Shown here piece after piece: positions 28,565 through 37,100 of a DNA stretch of 64,000 nucleotides. The notes under the pieces are model-generated. The model ran no database searches, had not been told where the DNA came from, and was given only the letters and a program-made list of their open reading frames with translations. Within the stretch, counting starts at the first letter, position 1. Each line of letters opens with the position of its first letter. The position numbers were made by a program, and so were the translations under genes. Location of the stretch: assembly GCA_963701245.1 (NCBI GenBank), contig OY969576.1, positions 248,001 to 312,000 on the forward strand. The letters are read 5' to 3'. The DNA is from CAWCCP01 sp963701245. GTDB taxonomy: Bacteria; Patescibacteriota; Saccharimonadia; Saccharimonadales; UBA4665.

Positions 28565-30412
28565 GTGCTGTCAAAACAAAGAGGTATAACAAAAACTCTG
28601 AGACTGTTTCGTTACAAGCTTCTAATTGGGGCATGTTTCGCCTTTTCGGCATTTTGTCTAGTTGTGAGCTATAGCAGCCATATCGCATGGGCTGCAACCG
28701 ACTCGTGTACTCCACCTGCTATGACCTTTGGTACCGATACAATGTCGGTGAATGTGCCCGCAACTTCAACCTATACACTATGGACGAGATTGAAAATACC
28801 ATCCAAATCGGCGAACAGTATTTTACTTAATGTTGATCACGGGAGTAGTTGTTTTGATGTAGGAGGTAACGCCTCATTGCCGCTGAATACCTGGGAATGG
28901 GTAAATTACAATGATGGGAGTGCTGCACATGCGGTTCGGCTTACTCTTGGTCAAGGCACTCATACCTTTGAACTTATTGGTACAAGCAATGGGGTGAGTG
29001 TTGATCGGCTCGAGGAATTGACGGATAGGTCGTGTGTTCCAAATGGTGTGGGTGATAACTGTGCACCTATCAATGTCGCATCTCCTACGGTGCAGATAAC
29101 CAGTCCAGCAAGCGGTGCTATCGTTGCTGGCACGGTACCAGTAACAGCTACTGCGGCAAGTGCGCCTGGTGTACATCAAATAGGTATGAAAAATGTTGAA
29201 TTCGAAGTCGACGGTTCACCTTCAGCGATCGATACCGCATCGCCATATAGTATGAACTTAAATACTGACGGTCTGACAGATGGGTTACATACTATCATGG
29301 CTGTTGCTACCGATACTCAGGGTAATCAATCCTCAACCACGACGACCATACAGGTAGCCAATCATGGTTGTTCTGCTGGCTCAACTTCGCCAATCGACGT
29401 CACGAGCACTGCAACCAGCGAGACAACTGCGAACCTCAGTTGGACTGCTTCGATTCCCTCAATGGGTTGTGTCATAAAAGACTATACCGTGTATCGAGGT
29501 GGAAGTGCGATTGCAACCACTGCAGCAACAAGTTTTGATGATAGTTCGTTGATGCCCAACTCAATTTATTCCTACTCAGTATCGGCGACCGATAGTTCGG
29601 GTCATACTTCTGCGCTTTCGACACCGCTCCAAATTACGACACTCGCCGACACCACGCCACCGACTTCTCCGGGCAATGTCAAAGCGACGGCCAAAAATTC
29701 TGCAGAAGTCAAATTATCGTGGACTGCTTCTACCGATAATATTGCGGTCGGTGGCTACCGGGTGTATCGCAATGGCAGCTTACTAGTCACCCTATCAAAT
29801 CCAAATGCGACAATGTACCAAGACAATACTACCGCCGCTAATACAGCCTATTCCTATCAAATCGCAGCCTATGATACTTCTCTCAATATGAGCTTGCCAA
29901 GTAATGTCTCTCCATACCCGATAACAACAGCCAAAAGTACCTCTTCAATTCCGCCCAATCCTCCAACAGGAATACGTGCCGTACTGGAAACACCGACTGC
30001 AATTGTCTTATCTTGGCAGAAAAGTACTGATAGTGGCGGTAACGTTGTGGGGTATCGCATCTATCGAAATAACACTGAGGTCGGTAGTGCCCCGAATAGT
30101 ACCAGCTTTACTGATACGTCCCTACAACCAAATACCAGTTACCAATATTTTGTAGTTGCCTACGATACCAGTGCGAATGTTTCGAGCGATAGCGCAGTGT
30201 TAACCGCCTCAACTCTCTCAGCTCCTGCAACTACGTGTGGAAGAGGCGATTTAACTGGCGACGGCAAAGTTGATGTTTACGCGTTCGCAAAACTACTCAG
30301 TCATTGGGGCAAATCAAAACAATCGGTCTGTGACGGGGACATCAATCAGGACGGTGTCGTCAATACCCAAGATCTCACGACAATTTTAAATAATTGGAAT
30401 CCAGGTAATTAA
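28565..30412 (+). CDS. Secreted protein with CBM-like, Ig-like, three FN3 and C-terminal dockerin domains
   Basis: 615 residues from a GTG with an AAGGTGA ribosome binding site. Signal about 15-40. Domains in order: a carbohydrate-binding-like domain (about 45-155, with TLWTRLKIPS and TWEWVNYNDG), an Ig-like domain (about 170-265), and three fibronectin type III domains (about 272-360, 367-455 and 465-553, each with LSW and Y.VYR motifs). The end is a type I dockerin (about 557-610) with two EF-like loops, GDLTGDGKVDVYAF and GDINQDGVVNTQDL. Dockerins bind cohesin domains in a Ca2+-dependent way. The gene 2 bp downstream encodes a cohesin protein, so the pair can be expected to bind each other. 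Confidence 0.8.
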   Translation: MLSKQRGITKTLRLFRYKLLIGACFAFSAFCLVVSYSSHIAWAATDSCTPPAMTFGTDTMSVNVPATSTYTLWTRLKIPSKSANSILLNVDHGSSCFDVGGNASLPLNTWEWVNYNDGSAAHAVRLTLGQGTHTFELIGTSNGVSVDRLEELTDRSCVPNGVGDNCAPINVASPTVQITSPASGAIVAGTVPVTATAASAPGVHQIGMKNVEFEVDGSPSAIDTASPYSMNLNTDGLTDGLHTIMAVATDTQGNQSSTTTTIQVANHGCSAGSTSPIDVTSTATSETTANLSWTASIPSMGCVIKDYTVYRGGSAIATTAATSFDDSSLMPNSIYSYSVSATDSSGHTSALSTPLQITTLADTTPPTSPGNVKATAKNSAEVKLSWTASTDNIAVGGYRVYRNGSLLVTLSNPNATMYQDNTTAANTAYSYQIAAYDTSLNMSLPSNVSPYPITTAKSTSSIPPNPPTGIRAVLETPTAIVLSWQKSTDSGGNVVGYRIYRNNTEVGSAPNSTSFTDTSLQPNTSYQYFVVAYDTSANVSSDSAVLTASTLSAPATTCGRGDLTGDGKVDVYAFAKLLSHWGKSKQSVCDGDINQDGVVNTQDLTTILNNWNPGN

Positions 30413-30414
30413 GT

Positions 30415-31869
30415 ATGAGTTGGGTTGCTCAATTGCTGAGGGTAAAACGTGGAAAGTTGCGACTTGCCATGCTAGTAGTGATGACTGGTGTCGTTATAGG
30501 ATTTCCCTTGCTCATTTCTGGTTCTATAAAAACTTTTGCCGCACCAGCGTACTCCCTGTATCTGAGTCCCAGCAGTGGTACCTATGCAATTGGCAGTACG
30601 GTGACCGTCGATGTCCGAGAAAATAGCGGTTCGTTGCCAGTGATTGCAGCGCAACTTGACCTTACCTATGACACCTATGATCTGACGTATGTGTCTTCAA
30701 ATTTCGCTACCTCAGCTTTTGAAATTGGAGCATCCAGTAATGGTGGAAATGGTGTCGTTACGTTCTCTCGTGGTACAACCAATCAAAATTTGAACGGTGA
30801 TCAGGAAATCGGACAAGTAACGTTTGTAGCCACTGCGCCTGGTTTGGCATCGGTGAATATTGGCAACAATTCAGTGGTGCTGCAAACCGCTAACGACCAG
30901 GATGAAGTGACATCTCTAATAAGTGCCTCATTTACGGTTCATGCACCAATCGTATCTAAAACTGGCGCGAGCACCACCGATACACCACCGTATTCCCCGC
31001 CTACTATTCTATCCTCGCCAGGATCTACAACACCAACGCCCGTCACTGAGACTACTCCGACTTCAACCGGTTCAACGACTCAAATTGCACCAGTTCAATC
31101 TACGCCACCTAGTTCGATGCCGTCGCAAATAGTACCTGAAGATTCGCAACTGTACTCTGGTCCGTCAGTCTCGATTACACCAAGTGGCAGTTCCTCGCCT
31201 CTCATTTTGCCAAATAATTCGGAAGTAAAGATAGCAGCACCAGCGCTATTGAGACCCGATATCGCAGAGACGTCGACATCGAAAGTATACAAAGTCGAAT
31301 ATTACTTGAACTCCAAATTGTTAGCGACGGTGACTACCCCCCCGTACTCCTATAACCTAAACACTAGCACTATTTTAAATGGAACATATAACTTAACGAC
31401 AAAAGCGTTTTATACAGACGGTAAAATACTCACCTCGACGCAAGTCGTCGAGCTCAATAATCCGGAGTCGATTTCCCAGTTACGATTAGCCGGTCAAAAA
31501 TATGTGTTGCCATGGCTTATCGATGCTGTAATTGTATTGTCGTTAATCTATGTGTTCTTAATCCGTAAAAATCCGCTCATTAAGAGATGGGCAACACTGG
31601 TATCTGTGCCAATACCGGTGACTGATGTGATCCCAGGCGAGCAAAATGATGATCAAGACGAACGACCAAAAATATACCCGAATACTGAACTGAAAGAAAC
31701 GGTTATTATTGCACCAAAAATACCGCGTGAACAATTAAAGCTCGCTGAAGAAGATAAAGATCTTCAGCAAGAGATTCCTTTGAGTAGATCTCACGAAGCT
31801 GTCCTTCCGCCAACAAATCCCATCCAACCAAGTACTGGCATAAAGGGAAATCACCGCTTCATGAAGTAG
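30415..31869 (+). CDS. Membrane-anchored cohesin-domain protein
   Basis: 484 residues, ATG 2 bp after the stop of the dockerin gene. Signal about 15-42, then a cohesin domain at about 47-177 (YSLYLSPSSGTYAIGSTVTV, AAQLDLTYD, EIGQVTFVATAPG). A Ser/Thr/Pro linker (180-270) and an Ig-like domain (about 272-350, YKVEYYLNSKLLATVTTPPY) follow, then one TM helix (about 365-385) and a roughly 100-residue charged cytosolic tail with PKIP and DKDLQQE. It would display one cohesin on the cell surface and hold the neighbouring dockerin protein. The tail could connect to cytoplasmic partners. Confidence 0.8.
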   Translation: MSWVAQLLRVKRGKLRLAMLVVMTGVVIGFPLLISGSIKTFAAPAYSLYLSPSSGTYAIGSTVTVDVRENSGSLPVIAAQLDLTYDTYDLTYVSSNFATSAFEIGASSNGGNGVVTFSRGTTNQNLNGDQEIGQVTFVATAPGLASVNIGNNSVVLQTANDQDEVTSLISASFTVHAPIVSKTGASTTDTPPYSPPTILSSPGSTTPTPVTETTPTSTGSTTQIAPVQSTPPSSMPSQIVPEDSQLYSGPSVSITPSGSSSPLILPNNSEVKIAAPALLRPDIAETSTSKVYKVEYYLNSKLLATVTTPPYSYNLNTSTILNGTYNLTTKAFYTDGKILTSTQVVELNNPESISQLRLAGQKYVLPWLIDAVIVLSLIYVFLIRKNPLIKRWATLVSVPIPVTDVIPGEQNDDQDERPKIYPNTELKETVIIAPKIPREQLKLAEEDKDLQQEIPLSRSHEAVLPPTNPIQPSTGIKGNHRFMK

Positions 31870-31916
31870 TTGCTCTTCGCGTGAACAGTTGTCCTCAGTT
31901 TGCTGCATAAGTTTGC

Positions 31917-31946
31917 TTGCGATACTCGTGGTGCATTCGCTATACT
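31917..31946 (+). promoter_or_regulatory. Promoter of the response-regulator gene
   Basis: TTGCGA (31917-31922) and TATACT (31941-31946) are 18 bp apart. An AAGG ribosome binding site lies 5 nt before the ATG at 31977. It separates this gene from the cohesin gene upstream. Confidence 0.45.
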
Positions 31947-31976
31947 GCTTGATAAGAAAGGTCAATATAAGGCTTT

Positions 31977-32408
31977 ATGGTAAAGATACTGCTTGTTGAA
32001 GATGATCTGCTGACACGGGACATGTACCAAAAGACCTTATCGTTGGCCGGATATGAAATTGTCGTCGCTGAAAATGGTCAAGAAGGACTTGAAAAGCTAA
32101 AAGACTTTGAGCCTGACATCATACTTCTCGATATTCGCATGCCAGTCATGAATGGTATTGAGATGCTTGAGAAACTTAAATCTGACCCTAAAACTATGAA
32201 TACCCCAGTCATTATTATGACCAATGTCGTCGACAGTCAAACTGATCGAGAAGTCTTTTCCAAAGGTGCTAATTTAACCATTGTAAAAAGCGAAACTGAG
32301 CCAGATGAAGTAATCCAATGGATTAGAACGGTTCTTAGCCGTGAACAAAAGCAAAGCAGTTCTGAATCAGTTGCTACCACCAATCCAACTTCTCAACCTC
32401 AAGTTTAG
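31977..32408 (+). CDS. Single-domain response regulator (CheY-like)
   Basis: 143 residues. A complete receiver domain: acidic pocket Glu8-Asp9-Asp10 (VEDD), phospho-acceptor Asp52 (LLDIRMP), Thr82 (IIMTN) and Lys104 (IVKSE). After residue 122 only a Gln/Ser-rich tail remains, so there is no DNA-binding output domain. It would act through protein contact when phosphorylated. No histidine kinase lies in this window, so the partner is encoded elsewhere. It has its own promoter. Confidence 0.9.
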   Translation: MVKILLVEDDLLTRDMYQKTLSLAGYEIVVAENGQEGLEKLKDFEPDIILLDIRMPVMNGIEMLEKLKSDPKTMNTPVIIMTNVVDSQTDREVFSKGANLTIVKSETEPDEVIQWIRTVLSREQKQSSSESVATTNPTSQPQV

Positions 32409-32434
32409 TATAGTATTGAACCGTGGAGGCATGA

Positions 32435-33913
32435 TTACCGTCGGGGCCTTCTATTTCCTGTCGAAGATGAACCGACACGATTAGCTCTAATTTTGCCAGA
32501 CTGTATTTTTTGATTCAGTTTTACATCACTTCTTGCGCGGCGCTTATCTCGAAAGGGTGCTTGTCGAAACGCTCGTCTTCTTTCTGCCCTGTTTTCCTTT
32601 CTCGCTTGATGACTTGCGACTTTCTTTTGATGATAGTATGAATTCCGATATCTGCTTAGTGGATAGCGAATGGGGTGTTCTTTTGTTTCTTGATAATTTC
32701 GTTTGGCCGTATCCACACGCCGATGATATTTATCACTGAGGTCCAGTGCAACACTATCAATCTTAGCTTTAATCCCTTTTTTTATTGCATCTATATGTAC
32801 TGCTTGTTCTTCTTGAGCAATCTGTTGCAACATCTCTAGCTCGAACTCTTCTAGAATTTCCTCCTTAACCCTATTTTTGTAGTGTCTTTCGGCTTTATCT
32901 TCCCAGTTATGCCATTTTTGTTTCGCTTTTTCTGCGATAAAGCTCGTGACTGCTGAAACTGCATCTTTAATATGCTCTCCAATGTTCTTATCGTTCCCCT
33001 CATCCCCACTCTCTCCCTCACCATCACTATCGCTCTCCCCATCCCCCGTACCCTCGCCATGATCCCCACCATGATCATTGCCATCATGGCCTCCACCCTC
33101 ACCACTACCACCAGCTTCAGTAGTTTCGTCTGTACTGTGTTCAGTGTCTAGGTCAGCGTTGCCTCCTGCATCTGCATCAGTCTCTGCTGTTCCTGTGTCT
33201 ACATCAGGACTGTCAGGTTGTTCTGGATTCTCATCACTATTCCCAGGAGTATCACTGTCTACTTCAGCTGAAGGAGTCCTAGGAGGAGCAGGAGCTACTG
33301 GTTCTATGGTTTCAGTAGCAGGACTATCGTCCTGGTCATTGTTCTTGGTAGTCTTAGATCCTGAGTCAGTATGCTTTTCATGAGTAGCAGTATCATCATC
33401 AGACTCAGCACTGTCGTTCTTAGTCCCACTGTCATCATCTTGTGTGTCTGCTTTGTCCACGTTGTCTGCTTCGTCTGTTTCCTCAGCCTTTGGCTTTGGT
33501 TTGGCAGCAGGCGGCTCTGGCTTTGTCTCAGTACTATGATCTTCTGGTACTGCAGGACTGTCATCATGACGAACACGTACAGTCACATCAAGATCCTCAT
33601 TCCCACGTACCTCATGCTGACGTTCTGCAGCAAGAGCCTCTTCGATAGCTTGCGCAGCAGCATGCTGGGCAGCAAGCAGTGCTGCTGCTTCTTTCTGTGC
33701 TGCTTCATCATCAGGTTCAGTATCATCTGAGCGTTCAGTGTCTGCAGTGTGTGTCAGAGCACTATCTTGTTCATTCACTGTAGGTGGTTCTGGTACTACT
33801 GGTTCTGAGAGTTCAGAAGAAGAGGAAGTAGTGGCCGGATCTTGCGGTCCGGTTTCTTCAGAGGAATCATATTTAAGAGCATCTTCTACCCAGCTAGCTT
33901 CGCCATCTGTCAT
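32435..33913 (-). CDS. Modular acidic protein A: shared disordered N-module with basic coiled-coil C-domain
   Basis: 492 residues, no signal peptide. Residues 1-30 are unique (MTDGEASWVEDALKYDSSEE). Residues 31-291 are the shared module: Asp/Glu/Thr/Pro/Ser-rich, predicted disordered, with one Ala-rich helix (KEAAALLAAQHAAAQAIEEA). Residues 292-492 are a distinct domain: an acidic Gly/Asp-Glu linker, a long helical region (about 330-410, EEILEEFELEMLQQIAQEEQ), then a very Arg/Lys-rich end (about 420-492) that could bind nucleic acid or the acidic module itself. The shared DNA is repeated at 41506 and 46740. Function unknown. It lies divergent to the HerA-like ATPase gene. Confidence 0.75.
   Translation of the reverse strand: MTDGEASWVEDALKYDSSEETGPQDPATTSSSSELSEPVVPEPPTVNEQDSALTHTADTERSDDTEPDDEAAQKEAAALLAAQHAAAQAIEEALAAERQHEVRGNEDLDVTVRVRHDDSPAVPEDHSTETKPEPPAAKPKPKAEETDEADNVDKADTQDDDSGTKNDSAESDDDTATHEKHTDSGSKTTKNNDQDDSPATETIEPVAPAPPRTPSAEVDSDTPGNSDENPEQPDSPDVDTGTAETDADAGGNADLDTEHSTDETTEAGGSGEGGGHDGNDHGGDHGEGTGDGESDSDGEGESGDEGNDKNIGEHIKDAVSAVTSFIAEKAKQKWHNWEDKAERHYKNRVKEEILEEFELEMLQQIAQEEQAVHIDAIKKGIKAKIDSVALDLSDKYHRRVDTAKRNYQETKEHPIRYPLSRYRNSYYHQKKVASHQARKENRAERRRAFRQAPFRDKRRARSDVKLNQKIQSGKIRANRVGSSSTGNRRPRR
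33041..33822 (-). repeat. Shared module repeat, copy A (inverted relative to B and C)
   Basis: 782 bp that read, on the minus strand, as a match to 41506-42287. Identity is inferred from identical protein in the coding frame and identical shadow translations in other frames, and boundaries from direct base comparison. To the left of 33041 the two copies differ by rearranged GGGGAGAG-type units. At 33822 they diverge after CTTCTTCTG. Confidence 0.85.
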
Positions 33914-34160
33914 ACATATATAGTCTCATAAAACAATAAAAAAAGCAATATTGTGAACTAATATATTCTAGATATTCTTTCCAGTTGTTCATGGCAGTAA
34001 ACGGAAAATTGCAACAGAGGTGAGTAGGAACCCTAGTTATTGACTAAAAACTGAAAAAGTATAAAATAGGTTGAATTGTACAAGCTCACACTTGTTAGCT
34101 ATATACAGTGTACTAAATGAGGTGACTACAGAGTAAGTCAAAGCCCCTAATCACGTTATT

Positions 34161-37100
34161 ATGAGCGATATAAATACAATAGAAGATCGGCCGACTGATA
34201 CCGTTGTCGATTTATCAGTTGACGTTGGTGATGTTGTTCTCGGTGAGGCCGCGCTAGCTGAGTTTCTTGCTTATGAAACTGAGTATGCTCGTTTAACTGA
34301 CGCTGCTATATCTGAAACTGTCTCAGAAGTAATTGACGGCGTTAATAACGATGAAACGAGCCTCGAGATAGTACCTGGAGAGACTGGTGATGCTGAGGAG
34401 TTAGGTGGGATAAGAGTCTATCGAACTTCAATTAGGACAGAACGACCTAAAGCCCGACGTGAAGCATTTATCGATATGGACGTCCCACATACTGTGAACA
34501 TCCAGGAACATGTCTCCGCTCCACAGTCTATGATACAAAAAATAAGTAGCGAAGCGCTTCGATCTGGACGTGACGTCTATAGTGTCTTTGATATTCCCAC
34601 TCAACCTGATGGTGGACTTGGTATGGTAGCGATGGCGCAGAGTTATCTTGCCCGCGAACAAAAGAAAAAAGCACAATCTCTTCGACCAAGTGAACCGACA
34701 GTTGTCTGGGCCTATTCGCAAACCGGAATTGAGTTACGAGATTTTCTGGAATCCGTTCGGGAGTTAGACCATGATGGCGATATTGCCCACTCAACACGAG
34801 CTGTGCTGGCTGTCGATTCGGAAGAGAAAAAGAAACGTATCGTGAGTTCTGAACACTTTGCCGATATGTCAAAGCGGCTGCATATTAGTGTGGAGGTAAT
34901 TGATCCAGCAACGCCACAAGCGATTACATTGCCGGACAACGTCGGTCTAGTACTTCTGCCAAATTCACTCGATAAATTAGCAGCACATCAAGTTGTCAGG
35001 GAAAAAGTTGCCAAAGAAGAAGCTAGCTCTCACATAAAAGAAATGTTAGTTGACAGTCGAATAACTGGCAGAAGCCCACTCATGCGTGTTGATGCTATAA
35101 CCGGTCAAGCTCATATACTCTCGGCTAATCAGTTACAAGCACACACCGTCCATCAAGGCACCGAACGATTTAGCTATCTTCATCAACTTACAGGTCGCTT
35201 TCAACCGTCAGAAAGAATCTTACGGTCAATCGATCGTACCAGTCTAAGTTCTCGCGATCGTGATGTAGCTGAATTTATCGAAGATCGTCCAGGGTCGCTG
35301 CTCTCAATCGGCGAAGTCTTTAATTATGTTCCTGGTCTTGGCGCGTTTATCCAGAAGCTAAGCTCACAGCTCCGTAGTGACGGATTGCTTTATATTAGCG
35401 GACCAATGAGGTCAAGGGCTCATGTGACTTCAACTAATTTAGTATCGTTTGCAGGTCCTATTCAGAGTAATTGTATTGAAGTTTCAGCTGTTACGAGTGG
35501 GGTACTAGCAAGTGACACTGATACCGTGAAAGCGGGTATTAAAGTGCACGTTAATAAACCTGGCCAGTTTGGCTATCTGTTAGTCGATCGGGCGGCAGGA
35601 AACGAACAATTTGATCCAGCGAACGACACCTTTAAAACTATGCTTAAGCAAGGCGAGACCGAGGGGATTTTTGGAAGAGCCTACGCTGAACTTGATCAGG
35701 CCAGACAATCGCTGGCTGACGAGAAGGATGGAACTGCATTAGTTGATCGTGCGCAAGCAGTACATACCGCTTTTAATCTGTTGGTAGAGCAGTACCCACA
35801 AGCAAGACGTGATACTACATTAACACTTGGCATCGCCCGCTTGTTTAATGAAAAGCGGTTGTATGATGACGCTCAAGCATTTGCTAGGCTATCCGTCGAA
35901 CTTGCCCCACAATTGTCGGGCCCATTACTTGAACGTGCCAAAGCGGAGTATCAAGGTGGTCGAGGAAATTATCGAGAGGCACTGAAAACAGTAGCTTTGG
36001 CGTCACGCATTGAACCAACCAATCCGTTTGTACACGCAGAGGCTATGCGTATATATGATGAGCATCCGGAGCATAAAGCTGAACGAATTCCAGCATATAT
36101 TAATGCTGCGAAAGGCTATCTTGAAAATAGTGTTGATTTACCAACTGATGAAATGGCGCGCATCCTAACCTCTATTACTGAGGCGTTGCGGGACGACTAT
36201 TTGGTCAATATTAATAACCTGGCCGTCTATAAAACTATTATTATTGAAGATCTTGAGACTGGTGTCACTCGTCGGCATGAGTTGACGGTGAGCGACATGA
36301 AACAAATGATAGCTGCCGATGCCGCTGTCGCCAATGCTGAAACGATTGGTCGTATGCGTCGTAGTGCCGGTGACTACGAGCAAACTATGCTTGAAAACCA
36401 GCAGTTGCTTATGGAAATCTGGCAACAACTTGTACCCCAAGACCATCTCGATCGGCCCTTACCGCGTGACGAGTGGTTAGATAACAATCCATCTCGCCAA
36501 GAACGTTGGCGCTATAACGGCTCTCTCTACGAAAGTGACGCAGCCGTTGCACCCCCCCTAGAGTTATTGCAAAAAACCGAAGATTCGCACGCAGAAGTTG
36601 TCGTAGCGCCCGATTCAAACGAGGATCGTGATGAGTATCCTCGACAATCCTTAGAATCAATGAAGCTTGGTGAAGAGCTCAATGAAGCCAATAAAGGCGA
36701 CGGTACTTTTTATATAGACAAGCAGACCTTACCTGGGCATATGTTCTTAACCGGACGAACTCGTGAAGGTAAGACTACCATGCTCAAAAGCATGTTTGAA
36801 CAATTACCTGATATGAATGTAAATTTTTGGGGATTTGATCTTGGAGATAAGAGTGAACTTACCGATGTTGCAGCTCATTTAAATGCCAAAGGTATACGTA
36901 CGGTAGTTATCCGACCGGGTGATAAAAATTCCATACCGGTATCCGTAGATTTTCTTACCCCCGTTGAAGGTTGTGATATTAATGCGCACATTGGTAAAGT
37001 TGTTGACGCTTGGATCACGGCATATGGCGGTGGGGGTGATAGTCCGGTGTGGCCGATATTGGAAGACTCACTTAAAGAAATCTACGCTGCAAATGGCTGG

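Noticed and set aside
33371..33730. A 119-residue reverse-frame ORF conserved in all three module copies (also at 41598-41957 and 46832-47191)
   Set aside because: It is conserved only because the DNA is identical. Composition is Cys/Ser/Leu-rich as expected for the antisense of an acidic low-complexity frame, and there is no ribosome binding site or promoter pattern.
32435..33913. Secreted polymorphic toxin with signal peptide
   Set aside because: None of the three modular proteins has a signal peptide or TM helix, and no known toxin domain or immunity gene is seen. The comparison is kept only as an analogy.
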